NCBI GenBank assembly: GCA_947044405.1 | Contig: CAMRHE010000133.1 | Span: 992,001-1,056,000, forward strand | Length of the DNA: 64,000 nt | Origin: Leptodactylus fallax | Taxonomy: Eukaryota; Chordata; Amphibia; Anura; Leptodactylidae | Direction: 5' to 3' | Shown: positions 21,674-33,336 of the stretch, piece after piece | How the letters are laid out: each line of letters starts with the position of its first letter | Numbering within the stretch: position 1 is the stretch's first letter | The notes under the pieces: model-generated | The model's input: only the letters and a program-made list of their open reading frames with translations | Database searches by the model: none | Told to the model about the DNA's origin: nothing | Translations under genes and position numbers: made by a program

Positions 21674-22344
21674 CAGTATATATTTAATATGTTATATGTA
21701 TATAGTATATAATGGTCCACTATTTGTCACTATTTGTAGCCAAGTTTAGATAGAAGAATATACAGGAAATAAATAGAAATAACTCTACCATGATAGATGG
21801 AGGTATTGAATAAATGACAATTCCATGGTATAGAAGTGCTGTTGGAACTGCAACTTTTACAGACCAGAATGTCATGGCACGGCGTGGGGTGAATTCGTTG
21901 TCTCCAACCTGGAGCTCTTTGGATATTGCGAAACTACAACTCTCAGCCTGTGACTGTCAGGGCATGCTGGTGACAGCTGCTACAGTATAGCATGGAGATC
22001 TTCAGGGATTTCTTTCATTTAGTGCTATAAATAAAGATTGGAGTATAAGTAGATCTACATAATATCAGGGAATTGCATAAATGTTAACGTTACAATACAA
22101 AAAAGCTCAAGTAAAGATGTGGATAACATGTATGTTGGTCTATACACTGCATCTTGCTCTGTACACTGTGCAGAAGGAGTGCCGAGGTTTTGGACCCCAT
22201 CTGATAGGATAGGACCGGTCATCAGTATCGAGTTTTGAACAATGTCTCTGATATTCTTCACTTTGTTATGCCTGAATGTGTCATTTGGGGTTCCCAGCAG
22301 CAAGACTTGCTGTCATTTCTGGAAGGATAATGTACACAAATATG

Positions 22345-22755
22345 TTATTATACAGAAATAATGCACACAGTGATGTCACAGTACAGAGATAATACACACA
22401 GTGATGTCACAGTACAGGGATAATACACACAGTGATGTCACAGTACAGAGATAATACACACAGTGATGTCACAGTACAGGGATAATACACACAGTGATGT
22501 CACAGTACAGGGATAATACACACAGTGATGTCACAGTACAGGGATAATACACACAGTGATGTCACAGTACAGGGATAATACACACAGTGATGTCACAGTA
22601 CAGAGATAATAAGCACAGTGATGTCACAGTACAGGGATAATACACACAGTGATGTCACAGTACAGGAATAATAAACAGTGATGTCACAGTACAGGGATAG
22701 CAAACAGTGATGTCACAGTACAGGTATAATATATACAGTGATATCACATTGCAGG
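22345..22755. repeat. 31-bp minisatellite, first block
   Basis: About 13 units of 31 bp with core CACAGTGATGTCACAGTACA and a GGGATAATACA part. Units are 85-100 percent alike in the first 300 bp and then shorten and diverge (GGATAGCAAACAGTGATGTC). Each unit contains TGATGTCA, one base from the palindromic CRE core. Confidence 0.92.
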
Positions 22756-22939
22756 GATAACAAAAATGTATTATGTATACATGCCATTGGTACCACTGAC
22801 AGTCAAAATGCAAATAGCACTATATTAGGCAGCAAGTATGGCACACTAAGAAATGCAAAACTGGCATGATTCTGTTTGGTTATTTTAAAAGCACAATAGC
22901 GTGAGTATTCTGGCAGTCATCCAGTAATGCATTTCTTAG

Positions 22940-23255
22940 TACTGTACAGAGATAATACACACAGTGATGTCACAGTACAGAGATAATATACACAGTGATG
23001 TCACATTACAGAGATAATATACACAGTGATATCACAGTACATGGATAATAAACACGGTGATGTCACAGTACAGAGATAATAAACACAATGATGTCACAGT
23101 ACAGGGATAATACACACAGTGATGTCACAGCATAGGGATAATACACACAGTGATGTCACAGTACAGGGATAATATACATAGTGATGTCACAGTACAGGGA
23201 TAATATACATAGTGATGTCACAGTACAGGGATAATACACATTGTGACATCACACC
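22940..23255. repeat. 31-bp minisatellite, second block
   Basis: About ten further units of the same repeat, same orientation, after 185 bp of non-repeat sequence. Variants (CATAGTGATGTCAC, ACACGGTGATGTC) differ from those in the first block. The intervening 22756-22939 is not a tandem unit and could be an insertion or an unrelated spacer. Confidence 0.9.
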
Positions 23256-24244
23256 ATAAAAAAAACTCAGGGGCAGATTTACTAATCTTGATATCATGAA
23301 TTTCGGTCAGGCAGTTTAAAGATGGCCACATTTATTAAATGGCTCAGGCTATGCTAAAATGTGTTGCATTTTTGGACGATTTTGTGTAACTTTGTGCCTA
23401 TTGACTTATTTTAAGTCACATCTCTTTCCCCTATGACTAGGTCCTTTTATCTTATCCCACGTCGAGCAAAGTCCTTAAAGAGTGTAAAAATATAATAAAT
23501 GTGGTTTTTCGCCTGAACACTAATGGGGCCAGAATTGTGATGTGTTTAGCTTAGTAAATCTCCCCACTTGATGCCGCAGTCCCTTCATCGATGTACTTTT
23601 CATGAGTTATTTTCAAGCAGCTCTTATGTGGAAAGAAAATCCTGCATAAAATGGATCTGTTCATCGCATAAAGTCCTTTTCCCCTGAATAAAGTGGCATA
23701 AAATTGTTTTCATCACTATAAAAATGAATTTTCCTTCAATGGGAAATTTTACTATAACACAATTTCATCTACAAATACAGTAATAGCAATCTTATTTTTT
23801 TTCGGTGAAGTTTTCAATCCATTGTTAATAGGGCGCTCTGTTTTGGTGTAGATAATAAGATATGTTTTATCTGAGGAGGGTATAAAATGTGTGGGATAGT
23901 ACGGTTTTTTAACACCCTAGTAAACCAGAAAAGACTGTGCGTTGTGGACCCCTTGTGTCACCAAACCAGTATGGCTTAGGGCCAATCCTAAGGGTGTCAT
24001 CTCAGTGGTCCCCTGGTATTCATCCTTTGACCCCCGTACAAGGATCAGGACTTCGCTGCAGAGAGACCACCAGGTCACTGCCTCTTGCAGTGGTTCTAGT
24101 GTTAGTGACAGCTGACCAAGCATTACAATGCACTGAGGAATCAGGCAAATGCAAAGTGTGAATACAGACTAATGTCAGAGCAGACAGCATACAGGGACAG
24201 AGAAGGAACAAGTGGTCAGGACTGAATCAGGAACAGACTAAGAC
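23256..24244. other. Repeat relics, no gene
   Basis: 23270-23560 (ATTTACTAATCTTGATATC and TTAGTAAATCTCCCC, loosely inverted) looks like a small foldback relic. The opposing frames at 23917-24211 carry no recognised domain. Confidence 0.35.
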
Positions 24245-25045
24245 ATACAGGTAGTAGAGGCCAAGACGTGCAGAGGAATTCAAAGAAGGACATCAGGACA
24301 GGTAGTAGAGAAAATACTAAATAGGAAGTCCATAGAAGAAGCCTCAGAGGCCAGAACAGGTAGCAGAGGTACATACTACAGGGGCATCTCAATAAATTAG
24401 AATATCTTTAAACCGTTTATTTCTTTCAGTAATTAAATTAAAAAGTGACCTCCTATATTTTCTAGATTCTTTACACACAGAGTCTTCTATTTCAAGTGTT
24501 TTATTTCTGTAAATGTTGATTATGGATTACAGGGAATGAAAACCCAAATCTAAGAAAATTAGAATATTGTAAAAGAGTTCAGTCTTGTAAATTCAGCGTC
24601 ACCTGCCAAGGTTTCCTAAGCCTTTAAATGGTCACTCAGTCTGGTTCAGTAGGACACACAATCATGGAAGACGCTGATTATGGATTGTATTACTGAATTA
24701 CTGAAATGAATGAACGTTTCAAAGATATTCTAATTTATTGAGATGCCCCTGTAAATCAGAGGTCCATAGCAGAAGGAGAGGAGGTCAGGACAGGTAGCAG
24801 AGGCACATACTAAATCAGAGGTCCATAGAAGGAGGCCAGAACAGGTAGCAGAGGTACAAACTAAATCAGAGGTCCATAGAAGGAGGCCAGGACAGGTAGA
24901 AGAGGATATATACAAAATCAGAAGTCCATAGCAGAAGGAATGAAGGACAGGACAGGTAGCAGAGGTACATGCTAAATCAGAACTCCATAGCAGAAGGCCT
25001 GGAGGCCAGATCAGATAGAAGAGGTACATACTGAATCAGAAGTCA
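24245..25045. repeat. 51-60 bp minisatellite split by a Tc1-type element
   Basis: Units carry CAGGTAGCAGAGG, ACATACTAAATCAGAGGTCC and ATAGAAGGAGGCCAG. Spacings between successive CAGGTAG words downstream of the insertion are 51, 51 and 60 bp. The 373-bp insertion at 24379-24751 interrupts one unit. The minus-strand frame at 24730-25029 is a repeat artefact. Confidence 0.85.
24379..24751. mobile_element. Non-autonomous Tc1-type element, 373 bp
   Basis: Inverted ends CAGGGGCATCTCAATAAATT and its complement at 24732-24751, flanked by TA on both sides (24377-24378 and 24752-24753), as expected of Tc1/mariner elements. The interior keeps AATCATGGAAGACGCTGATT but has no transposase frame, so it is an internal-deletion derivative that would depend on an enzyme supplied elsewhere. 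It sits inside the minisatellite at 24245-25045. Confidence 0.92.
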
Positions 25046-26211
25046 CGCAGAGTGCCCATGTTACATAAGCAGTGGGGGACCTGAAGAACTGAATAATTTG
25101 AAACGTGTCAGTGGGAGTATCAATGACTCCTAGTCTGAGTGACAAGATTTTAATGGAGTCTTGAATAAAGTAACAATTTTACCACTGGATTGCACTGGAA
25201 GTGTTCTTCCCTAAAAAGATTAGGTAACTCCAGGGCTCCCCAGCGGTCTTTTCGAGACCTGCAGTGGGATGTCTGAGATTACTCCACATGACCACTGAAG
25301 CCAACAATGCGGCAATCACATGGACCAGCAGGGAGATCGATCTGGAACCACAGGGGAATTAGACTTCTTAGGCTTAGGCTTCTTTGGTCATTTTATAACA
25401 TTTCTTATTTTTCCCTAGATTTTTGGGGATCTCTGAAACCCTCATTAATCTTGTAAGTATTTCTATCCAGTGATAGTTAATGTAAAAAAAAATTGAAGCG
25501 ATTACTACAATGTACTTTTTGCTGACTACTTCCTAACAAATACAGCAGTTTCAATATTTTATTATAATGATTTTTATACTTTCATGTAGGTTAATAAAAT
25601 AATAATGAGAAGAATATAAATTACAGGATAGCATTAACTAATAGCAATAAATAAAAATAAGGACAATTATAGTAGTAAAAGTCATACAAGAGTAATACGA
25701 ATAATATCAGTATATATAGTAATAAATCATCAGAAGTATAGGAGTCCCTGACCTTTGAGCATGTAGTAATTATTAACATTTTGGTGTAATTATTAACATT
25801 TTGGTGTACAGTCATACAGTTGTAAAGTCATAAAATATAAATTTAAACTGATATTGCCGGGTTGAATGCGGAGATTATGTAATATCTAGAAGAGTCCTCT
25901 TCAAGGTACAGTAGAGCTGCGGTCCCCAACCTTTTTTGTACCAAGGACCACTTTCATGTAGGCCAATTTTCCCGTGGCCCGGCAGGAGGCGGGGTTTTTG
26001 GTGGCAGGGTAGGGTTGGGGCGATTGGGCTGCTCGTAAGAAAACAGAATGAAGTGTATATTTAATGATTACATTTATACAGTTCCCTATACTTTATTAAG
26101 GGAGGTCTCTCCATATCATGCATAACTTACTGGTGGTATGGACAGCTCACTTAGTAAAAATATGGGTAGGGAGCCCATTACTCAGTTAGGGGCGATATGG
26201 AGAGAACTCCT
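25046..26211. other. Unassigned sequence with repeat fragments
   Basis: 25916-26010 (GCGGTCCCCAACC, GGACCACTTTCATGTAGGCC) resembles the terminal region of a hAT-type element, but only one end is seen. The rest is AT-rich without recognised genes; a 22-bp duplication (TAATTATTAACATTTTGGTG) occurs at about 25768-25808. Confidence 0.35.
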
Positions 26212-27109
26212 TTAACCCCTTCCCGACATCCGCCGTAATAGTATGGCAGATGCCGGGTATATAAAGATGGCGGACGCTCCGCCATAGCAACCGGGTTACC
26301 ACTGTATTCTAGAGCGGAGACCTGGCGCTAATGACCGCGATCAGAGTTCACTGTGATCACGGGCATTGCAGGCCAGACCCCACGCTAAACCAATAAAAAA
26401 AAAAAATGGGCAGTCCCCACCCGTACCTTTATTGCTGCAGGCTGGCGAGATCGCGGGAGCCGATCTGTTTGATAGCCAGGAGCCTTATGAAGGCTACCAG
26501 GCTTGTCATGACCAGCCTCAATAGCTATGTAGCGAATCTCCCATAGACTGCAATACAGATGTATTGCAGTCTATGTGACTTGCAATCAAATGATTGCTGG
26601 TTCAAGCCCCTAGAGGGGGGGCTAATAAAATAGTTAATAAACTATAAGTTCAAATCACCCCCTTTCCCTAGAATACATATAAAAGTAAAATATTACTGTG
26701 AAACACATAAACATTAGGTATCCCTGTGTCTGAAAACCCCCAGTCTACAAATTTATAAAAATATTTTTCCCATGTGTTAAATGCCGTAGCCGGAAAAAAA
26801 AAAAAATCAAAAGTGCCAAACCGCTGTTTTTTCACTGTTTCGCCTCTGATAAAAATGTTAATAAAAAGTCATTAAAGCAATAGACATTCCTCAAAATGCA
26901 AAAAAATACAGCCTATGCATCCCTGTACATGGAAATATAAAAAAGTTACGGGTGTCAGAATATGGCGACTTTTAGAAAAAAAAAAATTTAGAGTTAAAGG
27001 TTAGATATATGGCTCTGAGAATGGAAAAATAAAAAAGTTATGGGGTTTGGAAGGGGGGGGGGAGTCAAAAATGAAAATTGAATAATTCCTCCGGTGGGAA
27101 AGGGTTAAT
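26212..27109. mobile_element. Interspersed repeat with TTAACCCC...GGGTTAA ends, about 0.9 kb
   Basis: Left end TTAACCCCTTCCCGACATC and right end GGTGGGAAAGGGTTAA are inverted. The interior includes CCGCCGTAATAGTATGGCAG, a perfect hairpin at 26542-26575, a GGTTCAAGCCC word at 26600 and an A-rich region with AAAAAAGTTACGGGTGTCAG. I recognise this as an abundant frog repeat type. No protein frame. Superfamily uncertain. Confidence 0.7.
26542..26575. repeat. Perfect 16-bp inverted repeat with 2-bp loop
   Basis: CATAGACTGCAATACA, then GA, then its exact complement. It lies inside the interspersed repeat, about 25 bases before a GGTTCAAGCCC word. Confidence 0.9.
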
Positions 27110-28984
27110 AAAGTATCGGTAGGGCAGAGGGCACCAGCACTTAAGGGGCACTATTACTGTAATAGTACCTGTGTGGGGCACCACTAGGGCACTAATAATA
27201 GTAATAGTGCCCCCCCATTGTTAATAACATTAATAACATTTGTGTGTAAGGGGACAGTTATTAACTGTGGGGGACACTATAACTGTAATAGTGCCCCCCA
27301 CAGGTAATAGTCTCCCCACACACACAGGTAATGTTAATAACTGGGGGGGAACTATTACTGTAATAGTGGCCTTATAGTTCCCCGCCTATGGGCATAATGG
27401 CCCCTGCAATAGAGCATCAGCCACTTACACTGTCTAACTATTAGCAACTATGGGCGTAATTTGCACCAAAAACCTACATGCTGGGGATAACATTTAATAT
27501 GTGTTCACACTTTTTGTGCCTGGTCCAACAAGGGGTGTGGTTTAGTGGAAAGGGGTGTGGTTTAATGGGAAGGGGCAAGGCTTGGTAGAAAGCAGGAAGT
27601 TTAAGATGTGGCAATGTGTGCCAAAATTCTGGTACAAAATTCTGTTGCTAACTGTGATAAATCTGGCCTATTTTTAGACTGTCCGATTTATTATACATTG
27701 GAAGCCAATTTTTCTGGCATATGAGGTATGAAAAGTTGCAATTTTTGTCACAAGAGTATGAGTTTTTGTACAAAATTGTGACTCTCTTCTGTCTTGCCAC
27801 TCAAAAGAGTTGGTGGAACGGGGTGTAAATCTAGGCGGACAGGCCCATCAGATTTACTGTAACTCATAGCCAAAAACTAGCGTGACTATTGTCAGAAACC
27901 TATACCAGTGCTTGGCTGGCATTGTTGTCATACCTGGCACAAAGAGTTCAGGGTCTGGTCCAATGACCACAAAGGGTCAGTTTTAATGAAACGGCCGCCA
28001 TGTTTGTACTATTAGTATATAGTAATCTGCTCTAGTACTTCTTGTGCCACTTTTTTTTTTTTTTTAACAAAATACTGAAGTCAGATATTTTAAAGATAGA
28101 TATGAAACAACCTGTAAATATTGCTCTTTATGTAGCATTTTGTTGGTGTGTTTGTTTGTTTTTTTTTGCATATTTTTGATTTTGTGGCTTCTTTATCAAA
28201 ATATAGAATGCTCCTTGTATGCTGTAGATGTTTCTACTGTTTTTCTCTTAGGTGTCTCCTAATACGGTTCAGAAAAACACATAAAAAGGCATGTTACAAA
28301 TGTAATAAAAAAAGATATAAAAGAAAATACAGTACATGTTGTTAAAAAGTGTGTAAAATTACAGCATTCTGGGAAAATATGGAACCTGATAAATACAGGA
28401 TATTCACATAATATGTTAGATCAGTTTTTCTCAACCTTTACAAGTAAATACCCCTTAGTGATAAAAAAGTGGTTTTTGGTCTGTTCTTCTATAACATTTT
28501 GTACTACAAATTTGTGCTTAATGATCAGACTTTCTGGTTTATCAAATGTCATATTAAAGGGGTTCTCCGGAGAGTTTGTCATCACTTACTGTCCCCTTTT
28601 TGACCTGGTTCATATGTAAATTTGACAGGACTGTTTTCCAAAATGCGGGACTGTTCCAGCAAATTCGGGACAGTTGGCATCCATGATTTGAAGGGCTTCT
28701 CCAAGGAAGCTTTTCTCCAGGGCTTTGTACGCAATGAACCAGGGGTTCCAGGCTGGTTCCAACCACAGATCACATGACGAGGACCAGCACCCGGCCACTG
28801 CGTTGCTCTGCCCTTCCCTCCTTTCCCATGTTTACTGCTAGTTACCTGTATCAATTTTCTGGAACAGTTCCACATTCTGGGAAACAATCTCGGCAAATTT
28901 GGACTTGACCCAGTTCAAAATGGGGGCAGTCTAACCAGTTTGGGAGATCTTGGTAAACATGTTATTTTTTTCCTGAGATATACC
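27110..28984. other. Repeat-rich sequence, no gene
   Basis: 27130-27370 contains repeated ACTGTAATAGTGCCCC and TTAATAACATT words in both orientations. 28425-28450 (CAGTTTTTCTCAACC) resembles a hAT end. 28555-28960 has overlapping minus-strand frames without a recognised domain. No exon could be supported. Confidence 0.35.
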
Positions 28985-29985
28985 TACTGTATTATCATGC
29001 AGAGAGTCACCACAATGCCCAGGTGAACCTGTTGTAACATCAGTCAGAGAGTCACTACAATGCCCAGGTGAACCTGCTGTATTATCACTGAGAGAGTCAC
29101 CACAATGCCCAGGTGAACCTGCTGTAATATCACTCTGAGTCACTACAATGCCCAGGTGAACCTGCTGTAATATCACTCTGAGTCACCACAATGCCCAGGT
29201 GAACCTGCAGTATTATCACCAAGAGAGTCACCACAATGCCCAGGTGAACCTGCTGTATTATCAATCAGAGAGTCACCACAATGCCCAGATGAACCTGCTG
29301 CATTATCACTGAGAGAGTCACCACAATGCCCAGGTGAACCTGCTGTATTATCACCGAGAGAGTCACCACAATGCCCAGGTGAACCTGCTGTATTATCACT
29401 CAGAGTCACTACAATGCCCAGGTGAACCTGCTGTAATATCACTCAGAGTCACTACAATGCCCAGGTGAACCTGCTGTAATATCACTCAGAGTCACTACAA
29501 TGCCCAGGTGAACCTGCTGTATTAGCACCAAGAGAGTCACCACAATGTCCAGGTGAACCTGCTGCATTATCACTCAGAGTCACCACAATGCCCAGGTGAA
29601 CCTGCTGTAATATCACTCAGAGTCACTACAATGCCCAGGTGAACCTGCAGTATTATCACCAAGAGAGTCACCACAATGTCCAGGTGAACCTGCTGCATTA
29701 TCACTCAGAGTCACCACAATGCCCAGGTGAACCTGCTGTAATATCACTCAGAGTCACTACAATGCCCAGGTGAACCTGCTGTAATATCACTCAGAGTCAC
29801 TACAATGCCCAGGTGAACCTGCTGTAATATCACTCAGAGTCACTACAATGCCCAGGTGAACCTGCTGTATTATCACCAAGAGAGTCACCACAATGTCCAG
29901 GTGAACCTGCTGCATTATCACTCAGAGTCACTACAATGCCCAGGTGAACCTGCTGCATTATCACTCAGAGTCACCACAATGCCCC
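28985..29985. repeat. 41-45 bp minisatellite
   Basis: About 23 units with invariant core CACAATGCCCAGGTGAACCT or CTACAATGCCCAGGTG and a variable junction: short forms with ATCACTCAGAGTCAC and long forms with ATCACCAAGAGAGTCACC. The two length classes alternate in runs, which points to unequal exchange. Minus-strand frames reading HLGIVV / SPGHCGDS are artefacts. Confidence 0.93.
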
Positions 29986-32917
29986 ATCCCCAGAAGAGAC
30001 ATAATAACGTCCGCTCGGCTCCATCTGTATACGTATATTCTCTGAGATGATAGTAATTCTTTCACTTGGCTTTGATCCAGTCCATTACAGAAATCACTTT
30101 ATATTCCTAACACATGTTCATTTCACTACAATGCCCGTTTCAGAGACGTCTCAGAAATCCTCGTCACTTTGTTATAATGCGCACAGGCGTTCTCAGTTTG
30201 GACTTTGTGCTGAGCTAATTTCAGACAACAATTTGTTGCGATGAGATGAGAATTTCTCTGCAAGTCGTGTTTGTGTTGTGACATCTCAGAGTCTGGTGTA
30301 GGTGTACAGAATGAATAGAGAGATCTTGCGTGTGGGCTTGAGATCATGAAGAGCTTGACAGGATGTGGGCCTGCCATCAAGCCGACTCATCAGATATGGT
30401 CTTGTACTTCCAATAGCATTGCATTGTGTTATACTGTAGGTTGTACATACATTAATAGAGAAGACATTGTTCCAGTTTCTAACACTGTATATGCTCTTAT
30501 TTACGTGAAATGATTCTTAATGCTTCAGTCTAGGTCGATGTCTTGGAATGTTCCTTCTTTTTATTTTTTTATAAACTGTAATTTTTATTGAAATTTTTAT
30601 AAATAACAGAACAACCAAATGAGGAACGAAAGCAAATAGCAAGGCAGAGGCGCGAAAGCCACACCATGGGGATGTTCCTTCTTATTCACTTATTAACAAT
30701 TTTTGGAACAGTGGATCACAATTTTTGGAAGAAGTGGATGGGGCATGGGCAGAGGTGTAGCTAGGGGTTCAGCACGGGGGGGGGGGGCAGTTAGACATGT
30801 TCACCCCCCCCTTTATTATTCCTTTAATATTGCCCCAATGCTCCCCGATATTGTTTTTGCCCCTTATATTTATACTGCCCTACTGAACTCTCTTCATAAA
30901 AGCCCCCAATACCCCCTTATATTATTTATGCCCCCTTATATTGCTATAAGTTCTTACTTAATTTTACAATGCCCCCAATTGTCATCTTATATGTACTATC
31001 CCCCTGCTATAAAAAAAATATATATATATTTACCTACCTCCGATTCCATGATGAGGAGGAGCCTCTGCCAGTGCTCACTGCAAAGCACAAGGACTATAAA
31101 GACGTCTTAGGGAAGCTTGTAGGCCACAGGCTTGTGGCTTGTGACTTACGAGCTACGTAATAGTAGAGCAGGAAGCAAGAGGCTTCATCCAGACACCAAT
31201 TCAGTTGTATGTGTAGCTTGCGTTGCGGCAGCCCCGAGCTGGGCCCCTACTGAGTTAGTGGGTCGGAGGAGGTCATCCCCCATGCCTCTGGGCATGAACA
31301 AAGTGTGGACAGGGCATGGGGTGGAGGTGGTTGAAGAGAACGTGGCCTTCATGACCCAACACATCTAAGATTACTTTCACCAGAAAACTGTCCTAAAACC
31401 TAGAATCTAGGCCAGTTTCTAGATTAGCAGTAGAAGCCATTCTGAAGTAGTCTCATTGCACTCCCCTACTGGAAACACAGGCTTTTGAGCCTGTTGTGGT
31501 GGCTGCTGAGCTATATGTATGAGATTTGGATTTAGAAGATAGGGACAAAAGTTCTCCTTAGGAGTATCCCTGATCTTGGTATCCCCCTGATACAACCATA
31601 GTCGGTTAGCTTAATGTATATTTGCCAAAATTTGTGGAATAGGCTCGAGGAGAAGCGAGTTACGAGATTTTTTCAGTGAGGCCTTGCCTCTATGGGTGGA
31701 GGCCTCACCTTTTCACTGTAGTATCTTCTGGGGTGTGGAAATGTCAGCCATCATGGAAGTGAGCCATAGCAGAGACTCCAGCTGCTTCCTGCTCTCCAAT
31801 CCTAGGTACTATTACATATATACAATTCCAATGTGGGGTTGGGTTAACCAGTTCTTTGGAGGAACCATGTTCTCGATGAACAATTTTTTAGCAATATGTT
31901 AATATTATCTACATACTGCTTGGGTTAAGGTGCAGAAACACATAATAGCAAAGTCAGTAATGTTGACTTTATCATTGGGCATATTGAATTTCAACATGCC
32001 AGATGCTTTGTTCTCACGGGAGATAAGATTCTGCCAAGGTGTTTGGCCATGAAACACACCTACCACCAACCTGCAGTGAAATAAAAAGCCAATATGAGTC
32101 TAAATTACATTTTATTAGGTAGGAATATGTTCTGCTTGGACTTATAGGAAAAAAGTACTTTTTGTTTTTCACTTCCATGATTTGTGTAGCTAAGAAGAGG
32201 AAGAAATAGAACCTGACATCTCACTGATGAGTCTTGTGCCAAAGGTTGAGTATTCAGTGGAAGAAACATCTACTCTGTCAATGGTTAATGCTGAAGTCCA
32301 AGAGGCTTTATGGGAAATACTACACTGAAGAGGAACAAAGTAAAACATCTTCCAGAGTTTAAGAGCAGTTTAAGAGAGTTTGTAGACCTTGTTTGACTTG
32401 CGAGAGCTTTGCTTGCAACTTCTTCATTTCTAAGCAGAAAATGTATGGGAATAAGATTCAGAAAATCTAAAGAAGCTGTATCTTTGAAGATACAATTCTC
32501 TTGAGATCTAGGAGATTTAGATAAACAAATAGCTTAAAATAAAATCGCCAAGTGGGGCTCCTTAGAAGAATAGGTCTGCAATTCTCAGAACTTCTTGGTT
32601 GAAGCTATTGCAGCTAGGAGTCTTGTAGGAGAGGATCTTCAAGTCTACTTGAGTTAGAGGATAGAGGGCGGTGGACCAGCCTTTCTCTGAAGCACCAGTG
32701 CCAGGCCCAAGGTAGGGCAAGGGGACCTGGAGTTAAATAAGAATTACAACTTCCTTTAAGAAAATGCCTTTGCAAATAATTTCTAGAAAATTTGAATCTT
32801 AAAGTATTGTCCTTGGGTTTCTCTCAAAATCCATCCAAGTAGAAAGTGAAAAGTTGCACTGAATTCTCTGAATTTCTGTATAGAAGTTACATATAAATAT
32901 GTTGCTCTTGAGAGACT
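29986..32917. other. Unassigned sequence with repeat fragments
   Basis: 30545-30640 (TTTTTTATAAACTGTAATTT, ATTGAAATTTTTATAAATAA) resembles the antisense 3' end of an L1-like element, as also seen at 38615. CAGAGGTGTAGCTAGG at 30735 resembles a hAT terminus. 31600-32900 looks like old, low-copy sequence; no frame exceeds 80 codons or shows a domain. Confidence 0.35.
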
Positions 32918-33336
32918 TAAAGCTGTTGTCTAGCGAAAATGGACAACCCTTTTAACTTTTAAATCAGCCGGGGCATTGAAAAAACGAAAAAAAAAAATGC
33001 ATACTCAGCTGTTCCAGATGCTACGGTGCCTCCTGGCTTATCCCAGGTCTCTTCCAGAGTTCGGCTGAAGCCACTAATTGGCCTCAGTGGTCACGTGACC
33101 GCTGAGGCCAATCAGTGAATGCCATGCAATGTCACTACCTGTGACATCACGGATCCTCTTCCTTAGGCCTGGTGAGGCTGCTGATTGAACTCTGGAAGAG
33201 ACCCGGGAGAAGCTGCCACTGGGACGCGCCAGGAGGACACCGGAGCATCGGGAACAGGCTTTTTTTTTTTTTCAATGCCCCCAGCTGATTTAAAAGTTAA
33301 AAGGGTTGTCCTTTTTTACTTGGACAACCCCTTTAA
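32918..33336. mobile_element. Foldback element with TTAAAG...CTTTAA ends, 419 bp
   Basis: The arms pair over most of the length. GGACAACCCTTTTAACTTTT at 32941-32960 is the exact complement of 33292-33311, and outer ends (TTAAAGCTGTTGTC and GGACAACCCCTTTA) match less perfectly. The centre at 33080-33109 is a 30-bp near-palindrome around CACGTG with two mismatches. The interior GC-rich arms contain GGTCTCTTCCAGAGTTC and its counterpart. No transposase frame. Ends link it to the elements at 338 and 5122. Confidence 0.85.

Larger units (their letters stand above)
20107..22344. other. Upstream flank of the fut4-like gene, low-copy, with microsatellites
   Basis: 20270-20640 is less repetitive than most of the window and contains TGATGTCATC at about 20516 and GGAAGTTCCC at about 20534, which resemble CRE and ETS-type words; functional status unknown. 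Beyond that lie (TTA)n at about 21233-21262, a (TA)n run at 21631-21669, and a diverged frog repeat fragment (GATAGGATAGGACCGGTCATC) near 22202. No coding exon is recognised. Confidence 0.4.

Noticed and set aside
28582..28896. 104-codon minus-strand frame
   Set aside because: Overlapping frames, no domain, and text resembling repeat sequence; nothing supports translation.
28931..29442. Minus-strand frames with SPGHCGDS repeats
   Set aside because: Period matches the 45-bp (15-codon) minisatellite.
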